From Achromobacter insuavis (GTDB taxonomy: Bacteria; Pseudomonadota; Gammaproteobacteria; Burkholderiales; Burkholderiaceae_B), in NCBI RefSeq assembly GCF_902859645.1, contig NZ_CADIJR010000012.1, forward strand, positions 49,291 through 113,290: a stretch of DNA of 64,000 bases. Reading direction: 5' to 3'. The position numbers and the translations under genes were made by a program. Shown here one piece after another: positions 35,931 through 46,002 of the stretch. Within the stretch, counting starts at the first letter, position 1. Each line of letters starts with the position of its first letter. The notes under the pieces were generated by a model. It did not search any database. It worked only from the letters and a program-made list of their open reading frames with translations, and was not told where the DNA came from.

Positions 35931-37364
35931 ATGCTTGGCGGCATGAACCCGCCCCCCCCATCGACCCAGCCCGCCGCTCCCGTACATTCCCGCCGCGATC
36001 TGCTGATGGCCATGGCGGGGGTCTCCGCCACCGTGGTGCTGGCGGCGTTCGATTCCACCATCATCAGCACCACCCTGCCGCGCGTGGCCGAGGCCCTGAA
36101 CGGCATGGCGCTCTATGCCTGGGTCGGTACCGGGTATCTGCTGGCCACCGCCGCATCGATCCTGATCTTCGGCCGCCTGGGCGACATGTTCGGCCGCAAG
36201 CCGCTGATGCTCGTATCGGTGCTGATCATCGCCCTGGGTTCCATCGCCTGTGGCCTGGCGCAGTCGATGACGCAACTGATCATCTTCCGCTCGCTGCAGG
36301 GCATTGGCGGCGGCATGATGATCGCCACGGCCTTCGCCGCGCCCGCCGATCTGTTCCCTGACGCCAAGCAACGCGTGCGCTGGATGGCGCTGGTCTCCGC
36401 CGCGTTCGCCATGGCCAGCGGCATCGGGCCGGTGCTGGGCGGCGCGGTGACCCAGGCGCTGGGTTGGCGGGCCGCGTTCTTCATTTCGCCGATCGCGGCG
36501 GCCTTCACGCTCTTCCTGCTGGCCCGGTACTTCCCCCGCATCCGGCCGCTGCACGATGAAAGCCGCAAGATCGACTGGCTGGGCGCCGTCCTGCTCGTCA
36601 TCGCGGTGGGCGCCCCGCTGGCGGCGCTGGAGCTGGCCTTCGCCAGCAGCGACCACGCCCATCCCGTGCTGGGCCTGTGCCTGGCGCTGGCCGGCGTCAT
36701 TGCCATTGCCATCCTGATACCGACGGAGCGCAGGGTTGCCACCCCGATATTCCCGCTGCGCGTGCTGGCGGGCTGGGAGTCACGGCTTCTGAATCTGGCC
36801 GCCATGATGGTCGGCGCCGTCATGTTCGTCCTGATCTTCTACAGCCCCCTGCTGTTGCAGCAGGTGCTCGGATACTCCCCGAGCGAAGCGGGCCTGCTGC
36901 TGACGCCGCTGGTGGCCGCGATTTCGGTCGGCAGCATCATCAATGGCCGCCTCTTCCCCAGGCAGACCGAACCGCAGCGCCTGATGGTGTTCGGCGGCGG
37001 GCTGCTGGCGACAGGTTCGCTGATGGTGCTGCTGATTTCCCCCGGCACCTCGGCCTGGTGGATCCTGGCGGCCTTCTTCGTCAACGGCTGCGCGCTCGGC
37101 TTCCTGTTGCCGAACCTGACCCTGTTCATGCAGATGCTCAGCGAGCGCCGCGACGTGGGCGTGGCTTCCGCCCTCGTCCAGACCACCCGCGCCATCGGCA
37201 GCGCCCTCGGCACCGCGGTGGTCGGCATCCTGATCTCCCACAGCAGCGTACTAAACGGAGTGCGCACCGGCCTGGTCCTCTGTATCGTCCTGTCCCTGAC
37301 CTGTGCGCTGCTGGCGCACCGGGTCAAGATGAAGAATCTGGCCACGAGCCGGAAGACAACGTAA
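35931..37364 (+). CDS. MFS drug/metabolite:H+ antiporter (DHA2-like, 14 spans)
   Basis: The membrane protein (477 aa) has the MFS motif A (GRLGDMFGRKPLM) in the 2-3 loop and motif C-like GIGPVLGG in span 5. The span pattern suggests 14 helices, as in the EmrB/QacA group. DSTIISTTLPRVAEAL in helix 1 is the DHA2 signature. Substrate cannot be predicted. The start may be 35931 or the ATG at 35943, since neither has a strong ribosome binding site. The stop is 15 bases before the DMT transporter gene. Confidence 0.88.
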   Translation: MLGGMNPPPPSTQPAAPVHSRRDLLMAMAGVSATVVLAAFDSTIISTTLPRVAEALNGMALYAWVGTGYLLATAASILIFGRLGDMFGRKPLMLVSVLIIALGSIACGLAQSMTQLIIFRSLQGIGGGMMIATAFAAPADLFPDAKQRVRWMALVSAAFAMASGIGPVLGGAVTQALGWRAAFFISPIAAAFTLFLLARYFPRIRPLHDESRKIDWLGAVLLVIAVGAPLAALELAFASSDHAHPVLGLCLALAGVIAIAILIPTERRVATPIFPLRVLAGWESRLLNLAAMMVGAVMFVLIFYSPLLLQQVLGYSPSEAGLLLTPLVAAISVGSIINGRLFPRQTEPQRLMVFGGGLLATGSLMVLLISPGTSAWWILAAFFVNGCALGFLLPNLTLFMQMLSERRDVGVASALVQTTRAIGSALGTAVVGILISHSSVLNGVRTGLVLCIVLSLTCALLAHRVKMKNLATSRKTT

Positions 37365-37379
37365 CCCGGGACTGAACGC

Positions 37380-38249
37380 ATGCGTCAACGTGATCTGCTG
37401 GACCTTCTGGTACTGGCCGCCGTCTGGGGCGGCTCTTTTTTGTTCATGCGCCTGGCGGTGGCGGACTTCGGTCCGGTCGCGCTGATCGAACTGCGCGTGG
37501 GCCTGGCGGCGCTGTTCCTGCTGCCGATTGCCTTGTGGCGCGGCAAAATTCCGATCATCCGTCGGCACTGGAAATCGCTGCTGGTGGTCGGTACGCTCAA
37601 CGCGGCGGTGCCCTTCCTGCTGTATGCCTACGCGGCCCAGTCGCTCGGCGCCGGATTCCTGTCCGTGGCGAACGCTGTCACCCCGGTCTGGGGCGCGGTC
37701 GTGGGCTGGCTGTGGTTCAAGGACCGTCTGCCCTGGATGCGGTCGCTCGGCCTCATGATCGGCCTGGTCGGTATCGTCGTGCTGGTCTGGGACAAACTGC
37801 ACTTCCAGGACGGCGGCACCGGTCCTGCCGTGATTGCCGCGATTTCCGCGCCCATCTTCTACGGCATCGCCGCCAACTGGACCAAGCGCTTCCTGAGCGG
37901 CGTGGACGCCTTGGCCAATGCCACGGGCAGCATGATCGCCGCCTCGCTGGTCCTGCTGCCGCTGGCGATCTCCGCCTGGCCCGAAACACCCGCGTCGGGC
38001 TCCGCCTGGATCGCCACCATCCTGCTGGCGATCGTCTGCACCGGCGCGGCCTATATCGTGTTCTTCCGGCTGATCGCCAATGTCGGCCCCACCGGGGCCG
38101 TCAGCGTCACCTTCCTGGTGCCGATCTTTGGCGTCGTCTGGGGCGCCTGGTTCCTGGACGAGGCCATCACGCCATCCATCGGCGCCGGCGCCGCCATCAT
38201 CCTGGTCGGCACGGCGCTGGCCCTGGGGCTGCTGAAAAAACGCGCCTGA
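37380..38249 (+). CDS. DMT-superfamily (EamA) transporter
   Basis: The protein (289 aa) has ten predicted membrane spans arranged as two EamA repeats (AAVWGGSFLFMRLA at the N terminus and the second repeat from about residue 145, with conserved Gly/Pro). These transporters export amino acids, nucleotides or other metabolites. It probably shares a transcript with the MFS gene. Specificity is unknown. It converges on clsB. Confidence 0.87.
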   Translation: MRQRDLLDLLVLAAVWGGSFLFMRLAVADFGPVALIELRVGLAALFLLPIALWRGKIPIIRRHWKSLLVVGTLNAAVPFLLYAYAAQSLGAGFLSVANAVTPVWGAVVGWLWFKDRLPWMRSLGLMIGLVGIVVLVWDKLHFQDGGTGPAVIAAISAPIFYGIAANWTKRFLSGVDALANATGSMIAASLVLLPLAISAWPETPASGSAWIATILLAIVCTGAAYIVFFRLIANVGPTGAVSVTFLVPIFGVVWGAWFLDEAITPSIGAGAAIILVGTALALGLLKKRA

Positions 38250-38260
38250 GGCGGCGCGCG

Positions 38261-39472
38261 TCAATACTTGTCCGACGTCCCCGTCAACGCCACCCCGATC
38301 CGCAGCAAGGTATAGGACGCCGCGTCCACCCAGCGCCGCACCCAGCCGCGCCGCTGGTACTCCAGCGGCCGGATGAAGCGCCCGCCCTGCTCGATGGCCG
38401 CCTCCAGCCGCTCCTGCAGGTCCCAGGCGAACGGCTGGTCGTCGACCACCACGTTGGCCTCGCGCGCCAGCAGCAGGCTGAAGGGGTCCAGGTTGGACGA
38501 GCCCACGGTGGCGACGTTGTCGATCACGGCCACCTTGGCGTGCAGGTAGCTCGGCATGTACTCGTAGATCTCGATGCCGTCGCGCAGCAGCTGGTCGTAG
38601 AGCGAGCGCGTGGCGTGGTACTGCATGCGGTATTCGACCTTGCCCTGCAGCAGCAGCCGCACGCGCACGCCGCGCGCGGCGGCCTTGGCCAGGGCGCGGC
38701 GGAACTGGCGGCCGGGAAAGAAATAGGCGTTGGCGATGAGGATGTCGCGCCGCGCCTGGGTGATGCCGTAGAGATAGGCGCGTTCAAAGGTCTGGCGAAA
38801 GCGCAGGTTGTCGCGTAGCACCAGCGCGGCGCGCAGCTCGCCGCAGGGCGCGACGTGCGCGTGGCTGGGCTTGGTCAGGCGCATGCGGTTCCAGTCGCGC
38901 GGATGGCGCCGCAGGCGCGCCCAGTTCAGGCGGACCCACAGCAGGTCCTGGGCATAGGCCGCCTCTGTCACCAGCGGGCCGCGCACCTGCACCGCGAAAT
39001 CGAAGCGCGGCGCCGAGATGCCATCGGTGGGATCGAGGTCGTCGTAGTCGTCGATGATGTTGATGCCGCCGATGAAGGCGACGTTGCCATCGACGATGGT
39101 GACCTTGCGGTGCAGCCGTCGCAAGCGGCTGCGCGAAGGAATGAACCTGGCGAACCAGCGCGGTTCCGGGCGGAAGACGCGGCATTGCGCGCCCGCGCCG
39201 GTCAGGCGCTCGCGCAGCGTGTCCACCGTCTCGGCCGCGCCGAAGCCATCGAGCACCACGCGCACCTTGACGCCGCGCGCGGCCGCCGCCATCAGGCAGT
39301 CCAGGACCTTCAGGCCGGTGCGGTCCAGCATGAAGATATAGGTTTCCAGGTGCACGCTGGACTGCGCCGCGTCGATCGCCTGGCACAGCGCCGGGAAGAA
39401 TTCGGTGCCGTTCTGCAGCAGCCGGATGTCGTTGCCGTCGGTCCACTCCAGCCTGACCTGCTCGGCCTTCAC
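38261..39472 (-). CDS. clsB: Cardiolipin synthase B-type phospholipase D family enzyme
   Basis: The protein (403 aa) has two HKD motifs: HRKVTIVDGNVAFIGG near residue 120 and HAKVAVIDNVATVGSSN near 310. It has no N-terminal membrane helices, like E. coli ClsB, which makes cardiolipin from phosphatidylglycerol (and phosphatidylethanolamine). The start is a GTG at 39472 that overlaps the upstream stop as GTGA. The longer reading frame upstream is a shadow of the endonuclease gene. It forms a two-gene unit with the endonuclease/exonuclease/phosphatase family gene, an arrangement also seen in E. coli (ybhP-clsB). Confidence 0.9.
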   Translation of the reverse strand: MKAEQVRLEWTDGNDIRLLQNGTEFFPALCQAIDAAQSSVHLETYIFMLDRTGLKVLDCLMAAAARGVKVRVVLDGFGAAETVDTLRERLTGAGAQCRVFRPEPRWFARFIPSRSRLRRLHRKVTIVDGNVAFIGGINIIDDYDDLDPTDGISAPRFDFAVQVRGPLVTEAAYAQDLLWVRLNWARLRRHPRDWNRMRLTKPSHAHVAPCGELRAALVLRDNLRFRQTFERAYLYGITQARRDILIANAYFFPGRQFRRALAKAAARGVRVRLLLQGKVEYRMQYHATRSLYDQLLRDGIEIYEYMPSYLHAKVAVIDNVATVGSSNLDPFSLLLAREANVVVDDQPFAWDLQERLEAAIEQGGRFIRPLEYQRRGWVRRWVDAASYTLLRIGVALTGTSDKY

Positions 39473-40335
39473 GGGAGTTCCAGCTCGGCCAGCAAGGGGG
39501 AATGATCGGACAGCCGCGCCCACTCGCGGCCCCGCAGCACGCGCGCGCTGCGCACGGCGAAGCCGCGTTGGTAGATGCGGTCCAGGCGGAACCAGGGGAA
39601 CACGGCCGGGAAGGTGCGCGGCGGCGGCAGCAACAGGCGCGAACTGCCGTCCATGCCCAGCTGGTTGTTGCGCTCCAGCACCGACACGCCGCTGTTGGGC
39701 AGGCCGCGCAGGGCGTTGCTCAGGCGCTTGACCGAATCGCGCAGGCGCGGCAGTTCGCCGCCATGGCTGCGCGGCGCATGCGAGAACACCTCGTACAGGC
39801 CCAGCTGCTGCACGAACAGCGGCGCCAGGCGGTCGCCCCAGTCGTTGAAATCGCCCGCGATCAGGATGGGCTCGCCGTCGGGCACCATGCGCCGGATGCG
39901 TTCGGTCAGCGCCAGGATCTGGCGGCTGCGGCTGCCGGCGAACAGCCCCAGGTGCACCACGAAGCAATGCACCGAACGGCCGTCGAGCTCGATGGTCGCG
40001 TGCAGCAGGCCGCGCTGCTCCAGCCGGTGGTCGGAGATGTCCTGGTTTTCGTGGTCAAGAATGGGAAAGCGCGACAACAGGGCGTTGCCGTGGTCGGTCT
40101 CGTGGCGGATCGCGTTGCGGCCGTAGGCCACGTCCAGCTTGAGCGCGGCGGCCAGCGATTCGTGCTGGGCGTCGAGCAACGACTTCTGCTCGTTGCGGCC
40201 CTGCACTTCCTGCAGGAAGACCAGGTCGGGGCGCAGGCCATACAGGCCCAGGCGCAGTTCATTCAGGGAGTCGCGGCGGCCCAGCGCCGAGCGGCCCTTA
40301 TGGATGTTGTAGCTGACGACACGGATGAGCGACAT
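39469..40335 (-). CDS. Endonuclease/exonuclease/phosphatase family protein (YbhP-like)
   Basis: The protein (288 aa) has the EEP fold. LIRVVSYNIHKG is the start of the core, FLQEVQG holds the metal-binding Glu, LIAGDFNDW contains the Asp-Asn pair, and LSDHSPLLAELEL contains the catalytic Asp-His. E. coli YbhP is the partner of ClsB, and the coupling here (GTGA overlap) agrees. A role in phospholipid head-group or nucleic acid hydrolysis has not been settled. The ATG at 40335 removes a hydrophobic extension that runs upstream to 40404. That extension is not obviously a signal peptide but remains possible. Confidence 0.85.
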   Translation of the reverse strand: MSLIRVVSYNIHKGRSALGRRDSLNELRLGLYGLRPDLVFLQEVQGRNEQKSLLDAQHESLAAALKLDVAYGRNAIRHETDHGNALLSRFPILDHENQDISDHRLEQRGLLHATIELDGRSVHCFVVHLGLFAGSRSRQILALTERIRRMVPDGEPILIAGDFNDWGDRLAPLFVQQLGLYEVFSHAPRSHGGELPRLRDSVKRLSNALRGLPNSGVSVLERNNQLGMDGSSRLLLPPPRTFPAVFPWFRLDRIYQRGFAVRSARVLRGREWARLSDHSPLLAELELP

Positions 40336-40586
40336 GGAGGAGATGGCGCCTCTCAAGACAGTGAAACCGCCAACCGCGGCCCACAAAAAAAGGAGCCCCG
40401 GCAAGCGCCGCCAACCCAGGCGGCGTCTGCCAGATTACTCCAATTCCATGAACCCTTCCCACCTCGGAGACACCCTGAAACCAGAGTGACCGGGCCGGTG
40501 CGCGTCCCGCGCACAGGCCCAGGCAAGCCAGATGTCCCGCCCCAAGCCAGGCCGCCGGGATCCGGCTCCGCCGGTCCCGCGCGGCG

Positions 40587-40615
40587 CCCCCTTGAGGGGG
40601 AGCGCCGCAGGCGCT
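40587..40615 (-). terminator. Double-hairpin terminator-like repeat downstream of aspS
   Basis: Two adjacent short hairpins (CCCCC-ttga-GGGGG at 40587-40600, and AGCGCC-gca-GGCGCT at 40601-40615) sit about 12 bases past the aspS stop. From memory, this composite occurs repeatedly at gene ends in Bordetella/Achromobacter genomes. There is no U tract, so termination would be factor-assisted. The rest of 40336-40626 shows no gene. Confidence 0.55.
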
Positions 40616-40626
40616 CGGGGGTGGAC

Positions 40627-42414
40627 TTACTTCGGCTCTGCGTTGCGCAGGCGGATGTGCAGCTCGCGCAGTTGCTTCTCGTCGACTTCCGACGGCGCCT
40701 GGGTCAGCAGATCCTGGGCGCGCTGGGTCTTCGGGAAGGCGATCACGTCGCGGATCGATTCGGCGCCGGTCATCATCGTAACGATGCGGTCCAGGCCGAA
40801 GGCAATGCCGCCGTGCGGAGGCGCGCCGTACTGCAGCGCGTCCAGCAGGTAGCCGAACTTCTCGCGGGCTTCCTCGGCGCCGATCTTGAGCGCGCGGAAC
40901 ACCTTGCTCTGCACTTCCTCGCGGTGGATACGGACCGAGCCGCCGCCGATTTCCCAGCCGTTCAGGACCATGTCGTAGGCCTTGGCGAACGCCTTGCTGG
41001 GATCGGTCTCGAGGAAGTCCTCGTGGCCGTCCTTGGGGCTGGTGAACGGATGGTGGGCGGCGGTGTAGCGGCCGTCTTCCTCGTCGTATTCGAACATCGG
41101 GAAGTCGACCACCCACAGCGGCTGCCAGCCGGCGGTGAACAGGCCGGTCTTCTTGCCGAATTCGCTGTGGCCGATCTTCACGCGCAGCGCGCCGATGGCG
41201 TCGTTGACGACCTTCTCGCGGTCAGCGCCGAAGAAGATGATGTCGCCGTCTTGCGCGCCGGTGCGCTTGACCAGTTCGGCCAGGGCGGCGTCATGCAGGT
41301 TCTTGACGATGGGCGATTGCAGGCCGTCGCGGCCCTTGGCCACTTCGTTGACCTTGATGTAGGCCAGGCCCTTGGCGCCGTAGATGCCGACGAACTGGGT
41401 GTAGCCGTCGATCTCGCTGCGCGACATCTCGGCGCCGCCGGGCACGCGCAGGGCGACCACGCGGCTGCCGGGCGCCGTGGCGGCGGCGGCGAACACCTTG
41501 AAGTCCACGTCGCGCATGACGTCGGTCATGTCGGTGAACTCGAGCTGCACGCGCAGATCGGGCTTGTCCGAGCCGTAGCGACGCATCGCTTCGGTCCAGC
41601 TCATGATCGGGAACGGCTCGGCCAGGTCGACGCCCTGCACCACCTTGAAGACGTGGCGGATCAGGTTCTCGAAGATCTCGCGGATCTCGAATTCGTTCAG
41701 GAACGAGGTTTCGCAGTCGATCTGGGTGAATTCAGGCTGGCGGTCGGCGCGCAGGTCTTCGTCGCGGAAACACTTGGTGATCTGGTAGTAGCGGTCGAAG
41801 CCCGACACCATCAGCATCTGCTTGAACAGCTGCGGCGACTGCGGCAGCGCGAAGAAGTGGCCGGCGTTGACGCGCGAGGGCACCAGGTAGTCGCGCGCGC
41901 CTTCGGGCGTGCTCTTGGCCAGCATCGGGGTCTCGATGTCGATGAAGCCCAGCTGGTCCAGGAACTTGCGGGTCTCGATCGAGACGCGGTAGCGCAGCAT
42001 CAGGTTGCGCTGCATCTGCGGGCGGCGCAGGTCCAGCACGCGGTGCGTCAGGCGGGTGGTTTCCGACAGGTTGTCGTCGTCCAGCTGGAACGGCGGCGTG
42101 ACCGACGCGTTCAGGATCTCGACTTCCTTGCACAGGACTTCGATTTCGCCCGAGGCCAGCTCGGCGTTGGCGGTGCCCGCCGGACGCTCGCGCACCAGGC
42201 CGGTGACGCGGATGCAGAATTCGTTGCGCAGGCGCTCGGCGGTGGCGAAGGCGGCGTTATCCGGATCGAACACGATCTGCGCCAGGCCCGCGCGATCGCG
42301 CAAGTCGATGAAGATGACCCCGCCGTGGTCGCGGCGGCGGTTCACCCAGCCATACAGGGTGACGGTCTGGCCGAGATGGTCGCGGCAAACCTGGCCGGTG
42401 TAGCAGGTACGCAT
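40627..42414 (-). CDS. aspS: Aspartyl-tRNA synthetase
   Basis: The class II synthetase (595 aa) has an N-terminal OB-fold anticodon domain ([22 protein letters not shown]). Motif 2 is around [19 protein letters not shown], a GAD insertion domain follows, and motif 3 is [10 protein letters not shown] near the C terminus. The full bacterial-type length indicates the enzyme for tRNA-Asp; whether it also charges tRNA-Asn (non-discriminating) cannot be decided here. It follows the DUF502 gene with about 40 bases. Confidence 0.97.
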   Translation of the reverse strand: MRTCYTGQVCRDHLGQTVTLYGWVNRRRDHGGVIFIDLRDRAGLAQIVFDPDNAAFATAERLRNEFCIRVTGLVRERPAGTANAELASGEIEVLCKEVEILNASVTPPFQLDDDNLSETTRLTHRVLDLRRPQMQRNLMLRYRVSIETRKFLDQLGFIDIETPMLAKSTPEGARDYLVPSRVNAGHFFALPQSPQLFKQMLMVSGFDRYYQITKCFRDEDLRADRQPEFTQIDCETSFLNEFEIREIFENLIRHVFKVVQGVDLAEPFPIMSWTEAMRRYGSDKPDLRVQLEFTDMTDVMRDVDFKVFAAAATAPGSRVVALRVPGGAEMSRSEIDGYTQFVGIYGAKGLAYIKVNEVAKGRDGLQSPIVKNLHDAALAELVKRTGAQDGDIIFFGADREKVVNDAIGALRVKIGHSEFGKKTGLFTAGWQPLWVVDFPMFEYDEEDGRYTAAHHPFTSPKDGHEDFLETDPSKAFAKAYDMVLNGWEIGGGSVRIHREEVQSKVFRALKIGAEEAREKFGYLLDALQYGAPPHGGIAFGLDRIVTMMTGAESIRDVIAFPKTQRAQDLLTQAPSEVDEKQLRELHIRLRNAEPK

Positions 42415-42454
42415 CGGGATAACTCCGTTGTGTGCTTGGTAGTAGCGTAAAGGG

Positions 42455-43123
42455 TTACAGGTCGACGCCCGGCGCGCGCTGCGCGTCCGGCGTCGGAGCG
42501 GGCGGCGCCGGCCGGGCGCCCGGCATGGCCGGACCCGGGGCGACGACGCCCATGGAAACGATGTACTTCAAGGCCGCGTCCACGCTCATCTGCAGGTCCA
42601 CCGTGTCGGCACGGGGCACCATCAGGAAGAAGCCGGACGTGGGATTCGGCGTGGTCGGCACGTACACGCTGATGTGGTCCCCGGGCAAGCGCTCGGCCAC
42701 TTCACCGCTGGGCGTGCCGGTGACGAATGCGATGGTCCAGCTGCCGGCGCGCGGATACTGCACCAGCACCGCCCGGCGGAACGCCTGGCCGTTCGGGGCC
42801 AGCACGGTATCGCTGACCTGCTTGACCGAGTTGTAGATCGAACGCACCAGGGGAATGCGGCCCAGCAGGTTTTCCCACTGGTCCACCATGGTACGGCCGA
42901 TCAGGTTGGCCGCGAAGATGCCCGTCAACAGTACCACCACGATGACCAGGACGAAGCGGAAGCCGGGAATGTCGACGCCGAACAGCGATTCGGACGACAG
43001 GAAGCCAGGCACGAACCCTTCGAGGGTGGCGACCAGCAGCCCCAGCACCCACACCGTGATGACCAGGGGAACCCAGATCAGCAGGCCGGTGATGAAGTAC
43101 TTTTTGATGACGCGCATACGCAT
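42455..43123 (-). CDS. DUF502 family inner membrane protein
   Basis: The protein (222 aa) has two hydrophobic segments (about residues 8-34 and 55-78), then a soluble domain with [17 protein letters not shown] and FPxSGEV-type motifs typical of DUF502. The last 25 residues are Pro/Ala-rich and variable. The family is conserved next to aspS in Burkholderiales and has no proven function. Possible starts are 43123 and 43117. Confidence 0.88.
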   Translation of the reverse strand: MRMRVIKKYFITGLLIWVPLVITVWVLGLLVATLEGFVPGFLSSESLFGVDIPGFRFVLVIVVVLLTGIFAANLIGRTMVDQWENLLGRIPLVRSIYNSVKQVSDTVLAPNGQAFRRAVLVQYPRAGSWTIAFVTGTPSGEVAERLPGDHISVYVPTTPNPTSGFFLMVPRADTVDLQMSVDAALKYIVSMGVVAPGPAMPGARPAPPAPTPDAQRAPGVDL

Positions 43124-43134
43124 CGCGCGCGTGC

Positions 43135-43449
43135 TCAGGAAGTGGTGGCCGGTCCCGCGGCCGGCGCGGGGGCAGCGGCCGGAGCCGGTGCGCTGGCGGC
43201 CGGCGCGGCGCTGTCAGCGGGCGTCGACGGGGCGCTGGCGCCGGTGGCCTGCTGGCCGCCGCTGCCGTTGCCGCGGAAATCGGTGACGTACCAGCCCGAG
43301 CCCTTGAGCTGGAAGCCAGCCGCGGTCACTTGCTTGGAAAACGTGCTCTGGCCGCATTCGGGGCAAACCGAAAGCGGCGCGTCGGAAATCTTCTGCAGGA
43401 CGTCTTTGGCATGGCCACAGGCGCTGCACTTGTAAGCGTAGATGGGCAT
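43135..43449 (-). CDS. FmdB-family zinc ribbon protein
   Basis: The N terminus MPIYAYKCSACG with a second CPECG pair makes a CxxC...CxxC zinc ribbon (residues 8-32), the FmdB/YgjD-type regulatory motif. The rest is a Ser-Gly-Thr and Ala-Pro low-complexity tail. It was named after a putative regulator of formamidase genes, but its function in betaproteobacteria is unknown. It probably shares a transcript with DUF502 and aspS. Confidence 0.88.
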   Translation of the reverse strand: MPIYAYKCSACGHAKDVLQKISDAPLSVCPECGQSTFSKQVTAAGFQLKGSGWYVTDFRGNGSGGQQATGASAPSTPADSAAPAASAPAPAAAPAPAAGPATTS

Positions 43450-43694
43450 CGAGGGCTCCCAGGCGCGGGCCCGGTATATCTATGACCGTCGACCGGACGC
43501 TGCGCAAAACCAGGGGCGCGAGGGTCCTCCAACGAGAGGCCCCGGGGCCGGAACTGGCTTGGACCGGACAACGGCCGGGCACGGCCGGAAAAATACGGGA
43601 AAGTCTTGAATTTTAGCGGTTTTTCATGAAAGGCCGGCGGCACCCCCGCGACGGGGCGCCCCGGGGCTCCGGCGGGGGTGCGCGCCCCGCTCCG

Positions 43695-44978
43695 TCAGAC
43701 GGGCAGCAGGAACATCAGGGCGGCCACCAGCGTCGGCCCCAGGGCGGACAAAAACAGCCGTCCGGACGAGATGCTGCCGTCCGGGAAATGATTCTTCAGG
43801 ATGGCGAAACCGGCCGGATTCGGGGCGTTGGCGATCACCGTCAGGCCGCCGCCCGTCACCGCGCCCGCCACCAGCATGTAGCGCCAGGCCTCGCTGGTGC
43901 CTTCCACCAGCGACCCCAGGTAGGTCAGCGCGGCGTTGTCGGTGATCGCCGTCAGGGCGGTCGCGCCCCAGAACAGCACGAACGGCTCCAGGCCGCCCAA
44001 GAGGTCCTGCAGCCACCACTTCTGCAGGCCGCCCAGCACCACCAGGCCCGCCAGGAAGAAACCCACCATCAGCCCCTCCTTGATGAGCAGGCGGTTCTGG
44101 TGGCGCTTGTAGGCCTCGGCAAAACCGATGAACATCATCAGCAGGCCCAGGAAGATCGCCGGATGATGCGCGCTCAGCACCACCGCCACCAGGAACACCA
44201 GGTGGATCAGCATCACCAGCGCCGGCACCGGCGGGCGGTTGTCCTTGCCGTCCGGCGCGTCGACCCCGCCGCCCGTGCCCACCGAGCGCTCCAGCAGCGC
44301 CTTGCGGCAGATGAAGGTCAGCAGGCCCGCGTTCAGGCACACCGCCACCGCCGCGCGCCAGCCGAAATGCTGCGCCATGAAGGCCGAGTCCCAGCCGAAG
44401 GTGGACGCCACCATCAGCACCGGCGGCGCCGCGTACGAGGTCAGCACGCCGCCGATGGAGACGTTGACGAACAGCACGCCGAGCGTCAGGTACTTGAAGC
44501 CGGCGCGCCCGCTGCTGCGGAAATAGGCGTCGCGCAGCAGGATGGCCGCCAGCGTCATGGCCGCCGGCTCGGTGATGAACGAGCCGCCCAGCGGCACCAG
44601 CGACATCACCACGAAGAACGTCGCCAGCTCCCGCGGCAGCGGCAGCACGCGCGCCGTGGCGCGCACCAGCAGGCCCACCAGCTCCAGGATCGGCCGGCTG
44701 GCCGCCACCACCATGATGGTGAACACGAACAGCGGTTCGGTGAAGTTGCGCGTGTCCATGTAGCCGATGGCCGCGGACGGCCCCGACAGCGCCGCCATCG
44801 CCACGATCAGGGCGAACGCCCACACGCCGAACACCGCCTCGACCTCGGCCAGCAGGTGCCAGAAGCCGGCGTGCGGGCCGCCGCGATGGGCCAACCGCGC
44901 AAACACGGGAACGGAGAAGGTGTGCAACACCGCCACGACGAACAGGAGTGTGGCAATGACTTCTATGGACTGGGGCAT
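43695..44978 (-). CDS. Putative Na+/H+ antiporter (DUF1504-type)
   Basis: The membrane protein (427 aa) has about 11-12 predicted spans. VPLGGSFITEPAAMTLAAILL and TALTAITDNAALTYLGSLV are two re-entrant-type conserved stretches with acidic residues in membrane helices, as in ion-transporter superfamily antiporters. The ATG at 44978 is chosen for its GGAAG Shine-Dalgarno 8 bases upstream. The exact ion specificity is not proven. It stands alone between the FmdB gene and the lipid operon. Confidence 0.8.
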   Translation of the reverse strand: MPQSIEVIATLLFVVAVLHTFSVPVFARLAHRGGPHAGFWHLLAEVEAVFGVWAFALIVAMAALSGPSAAIGYMDTRNFTEPLFVFTIMVVAASRPILELVGLLVRATARVLPLPRELATFFVVMSLVPLGGSFITEPAAMTLAAILLRDAYFRSSGRAGFKYLTLGVLFVNVSIGGVLTSYAAPPVLMVASTFGWDSAFMAQHFGWRAAVAVCLNAGLLTFICRKALLERSVGTGGGVDAPDGKDNRPPVPALVMLIHLVFLVAVVLSAHHPAIFLGLLMMFIGFAEAYKRHQNRLLIKEGLMVGFFLAGLVVLGGLQKWWLQDLLGGLEPFVLFWGATALTAITDNAALTYLGSLVEGTSEAWRYMLVAGAVTGGGLTVIANAPNPAGFAILKNHFPDGSISSGRLFLSALGPTLVAALMFLLPV

Positions 44979-45105
44979 CGAAAGCGCTTCCGGAATGGGA
45001 ATCCGGGTCACGCGCACGCGGCCCCGAATCGGCGGACAAGGGTCGCACTATAGCGTAGCGACCTCGACCCGCCCTATAGGGACAACGCCAGGATCCACCC
45101 GTTTT

Positions 45106-46002
45106 TCAGGCGATCGGCGCCGGCGGTTCGCCGCCCTGCTGGGCGTCCCGCATCTCCATCAGCAGGCTGTGCAGCATCTCGGTAGACAGGCCGTGCAGCA
45201 CCAGCCGGTAGCCGGCGCGCAGCGTCGACATCGGCACCAGCGGATGGCTGTTGTTGACCAGAATCAGGTGCTGCGGCGCGCCCAGCAGCTTGGCCGCGTA
45301 GATGCCGATGGTCTCGTCCAGCTGCAGCGAGTTGGCCGCGCGCCAGAAGTCGTTGTCGGTCAGCATCAGCTGGTAGAGCGGCGTGAACAGTTCGATGGCG
45401 CTCTGCAGGTCGAGGAAATTCAGCCTGCCCTGCGGCATGTCCTCGAGCTTGAGACCCGGGTCGCGGATCATCGAGAAGTCGACGCGCTCGGGCGCATGCA
45501 TCTCCACGCCGGCGTCGCGCAGCGCCTGGTTCAGCCGGATCACGAAGTTGAACAGGTTCAGGTCGTGCTTGACGAACAGCTCGTCCTTGAGATCGTCGAT
45601 CTCCATCGGCTCGAGCGGCGTGGTGGCCACGCGCACCGGCGAATTGGCCGCGATGAACGCCAGGATCTGCGCGCCCAGGTGGAAATGCCGCAGGATCAGC
45701 CAGTTGGCCTCGGGCGACACGAAGCGCTTCAGGCCCCACGCCAGGATGCGGTGCAGCAGCCGCGAATGCGACCAGCGGCGCGGCAGGAAGGTCTTGATGA
45801 CCTGGATCAGGATGATGAAAGCGCGCGCCAGCGGCCGCAGGAACGGCAGCAGGTACTGGCGCGAGCCGCAGCTCGAATCGGTCAGCCAGGCCTTCTTGAC
45901 CTTGTCCGGCAGCGGCGTGCTGCGATCCAGGTACAGCGCCAGCCAGGGGCTCGGATCGGCGGGATCGTGCCCCTTGGCCAGGAATTCCGGTTCCTTGTTC
46001 AT
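45106..46002 (-). CDS. Conserved hypothetical protein of the ketosynthase operon (DUF6999-like)
   Basis: I do not recognise a characterised function. The 298-residue protein is soluble apart from one weakly hydrophobic stretch near residues 58-72, and is helical, with conserved segments LILRHFHLGAQILAFIAANSP, DELFVKHDLNLFNFVIRLNQAL and LILVNNSHPLVPMSTLRAGYRLVLHGLS. It overlaps the ketosynthase-diiron fusion gene by 4 bases (ATGA), so the two products are probably made in matched amounts. It may be a partner or an accessory factor in lipid handling. Confidence 0.65.
   Translation of the reverse strand: MNKEPEFLAKGHDPADPSPWLALYLDRSTPLPDKVKKAWLTDSSCGSRQYLLPFLRPLARAFIILIQVIKTFLPRRWSHSRLLHRILAWGLKRFVSPEANWLILRHFHLGAQILAFIAANSPVRVATTPLEPMEIDDLKDELFVKHDLNLFNFVIRLNQALRDAGVEMHAPERVDFSMIRDPGLKLEDMPQGRLNFLDLQSAIELFTPLYQLMLTDNDFWRAANSLQLDETIGIYAAKLLGAPQHLILVNNSHPLVPMSTLRAGYRLVLHGLSTEMLHSLLMEMRDAQQGGEPPAPIA

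Noticed and set aside
39473-39967. N-terminal extension of the clsB frame
   Set aside because: It lies over the endonuclease gene and has shadow composition. GTG at 39472 overlaps the upstream stop in a typical way.
39502-42450. 982-residue open frame on the plus strand, antisense to aspS and the endonuclease gene
   Set aside because: The composition is that of a frame shadow, and aspS covers the same bases with all its motifs.
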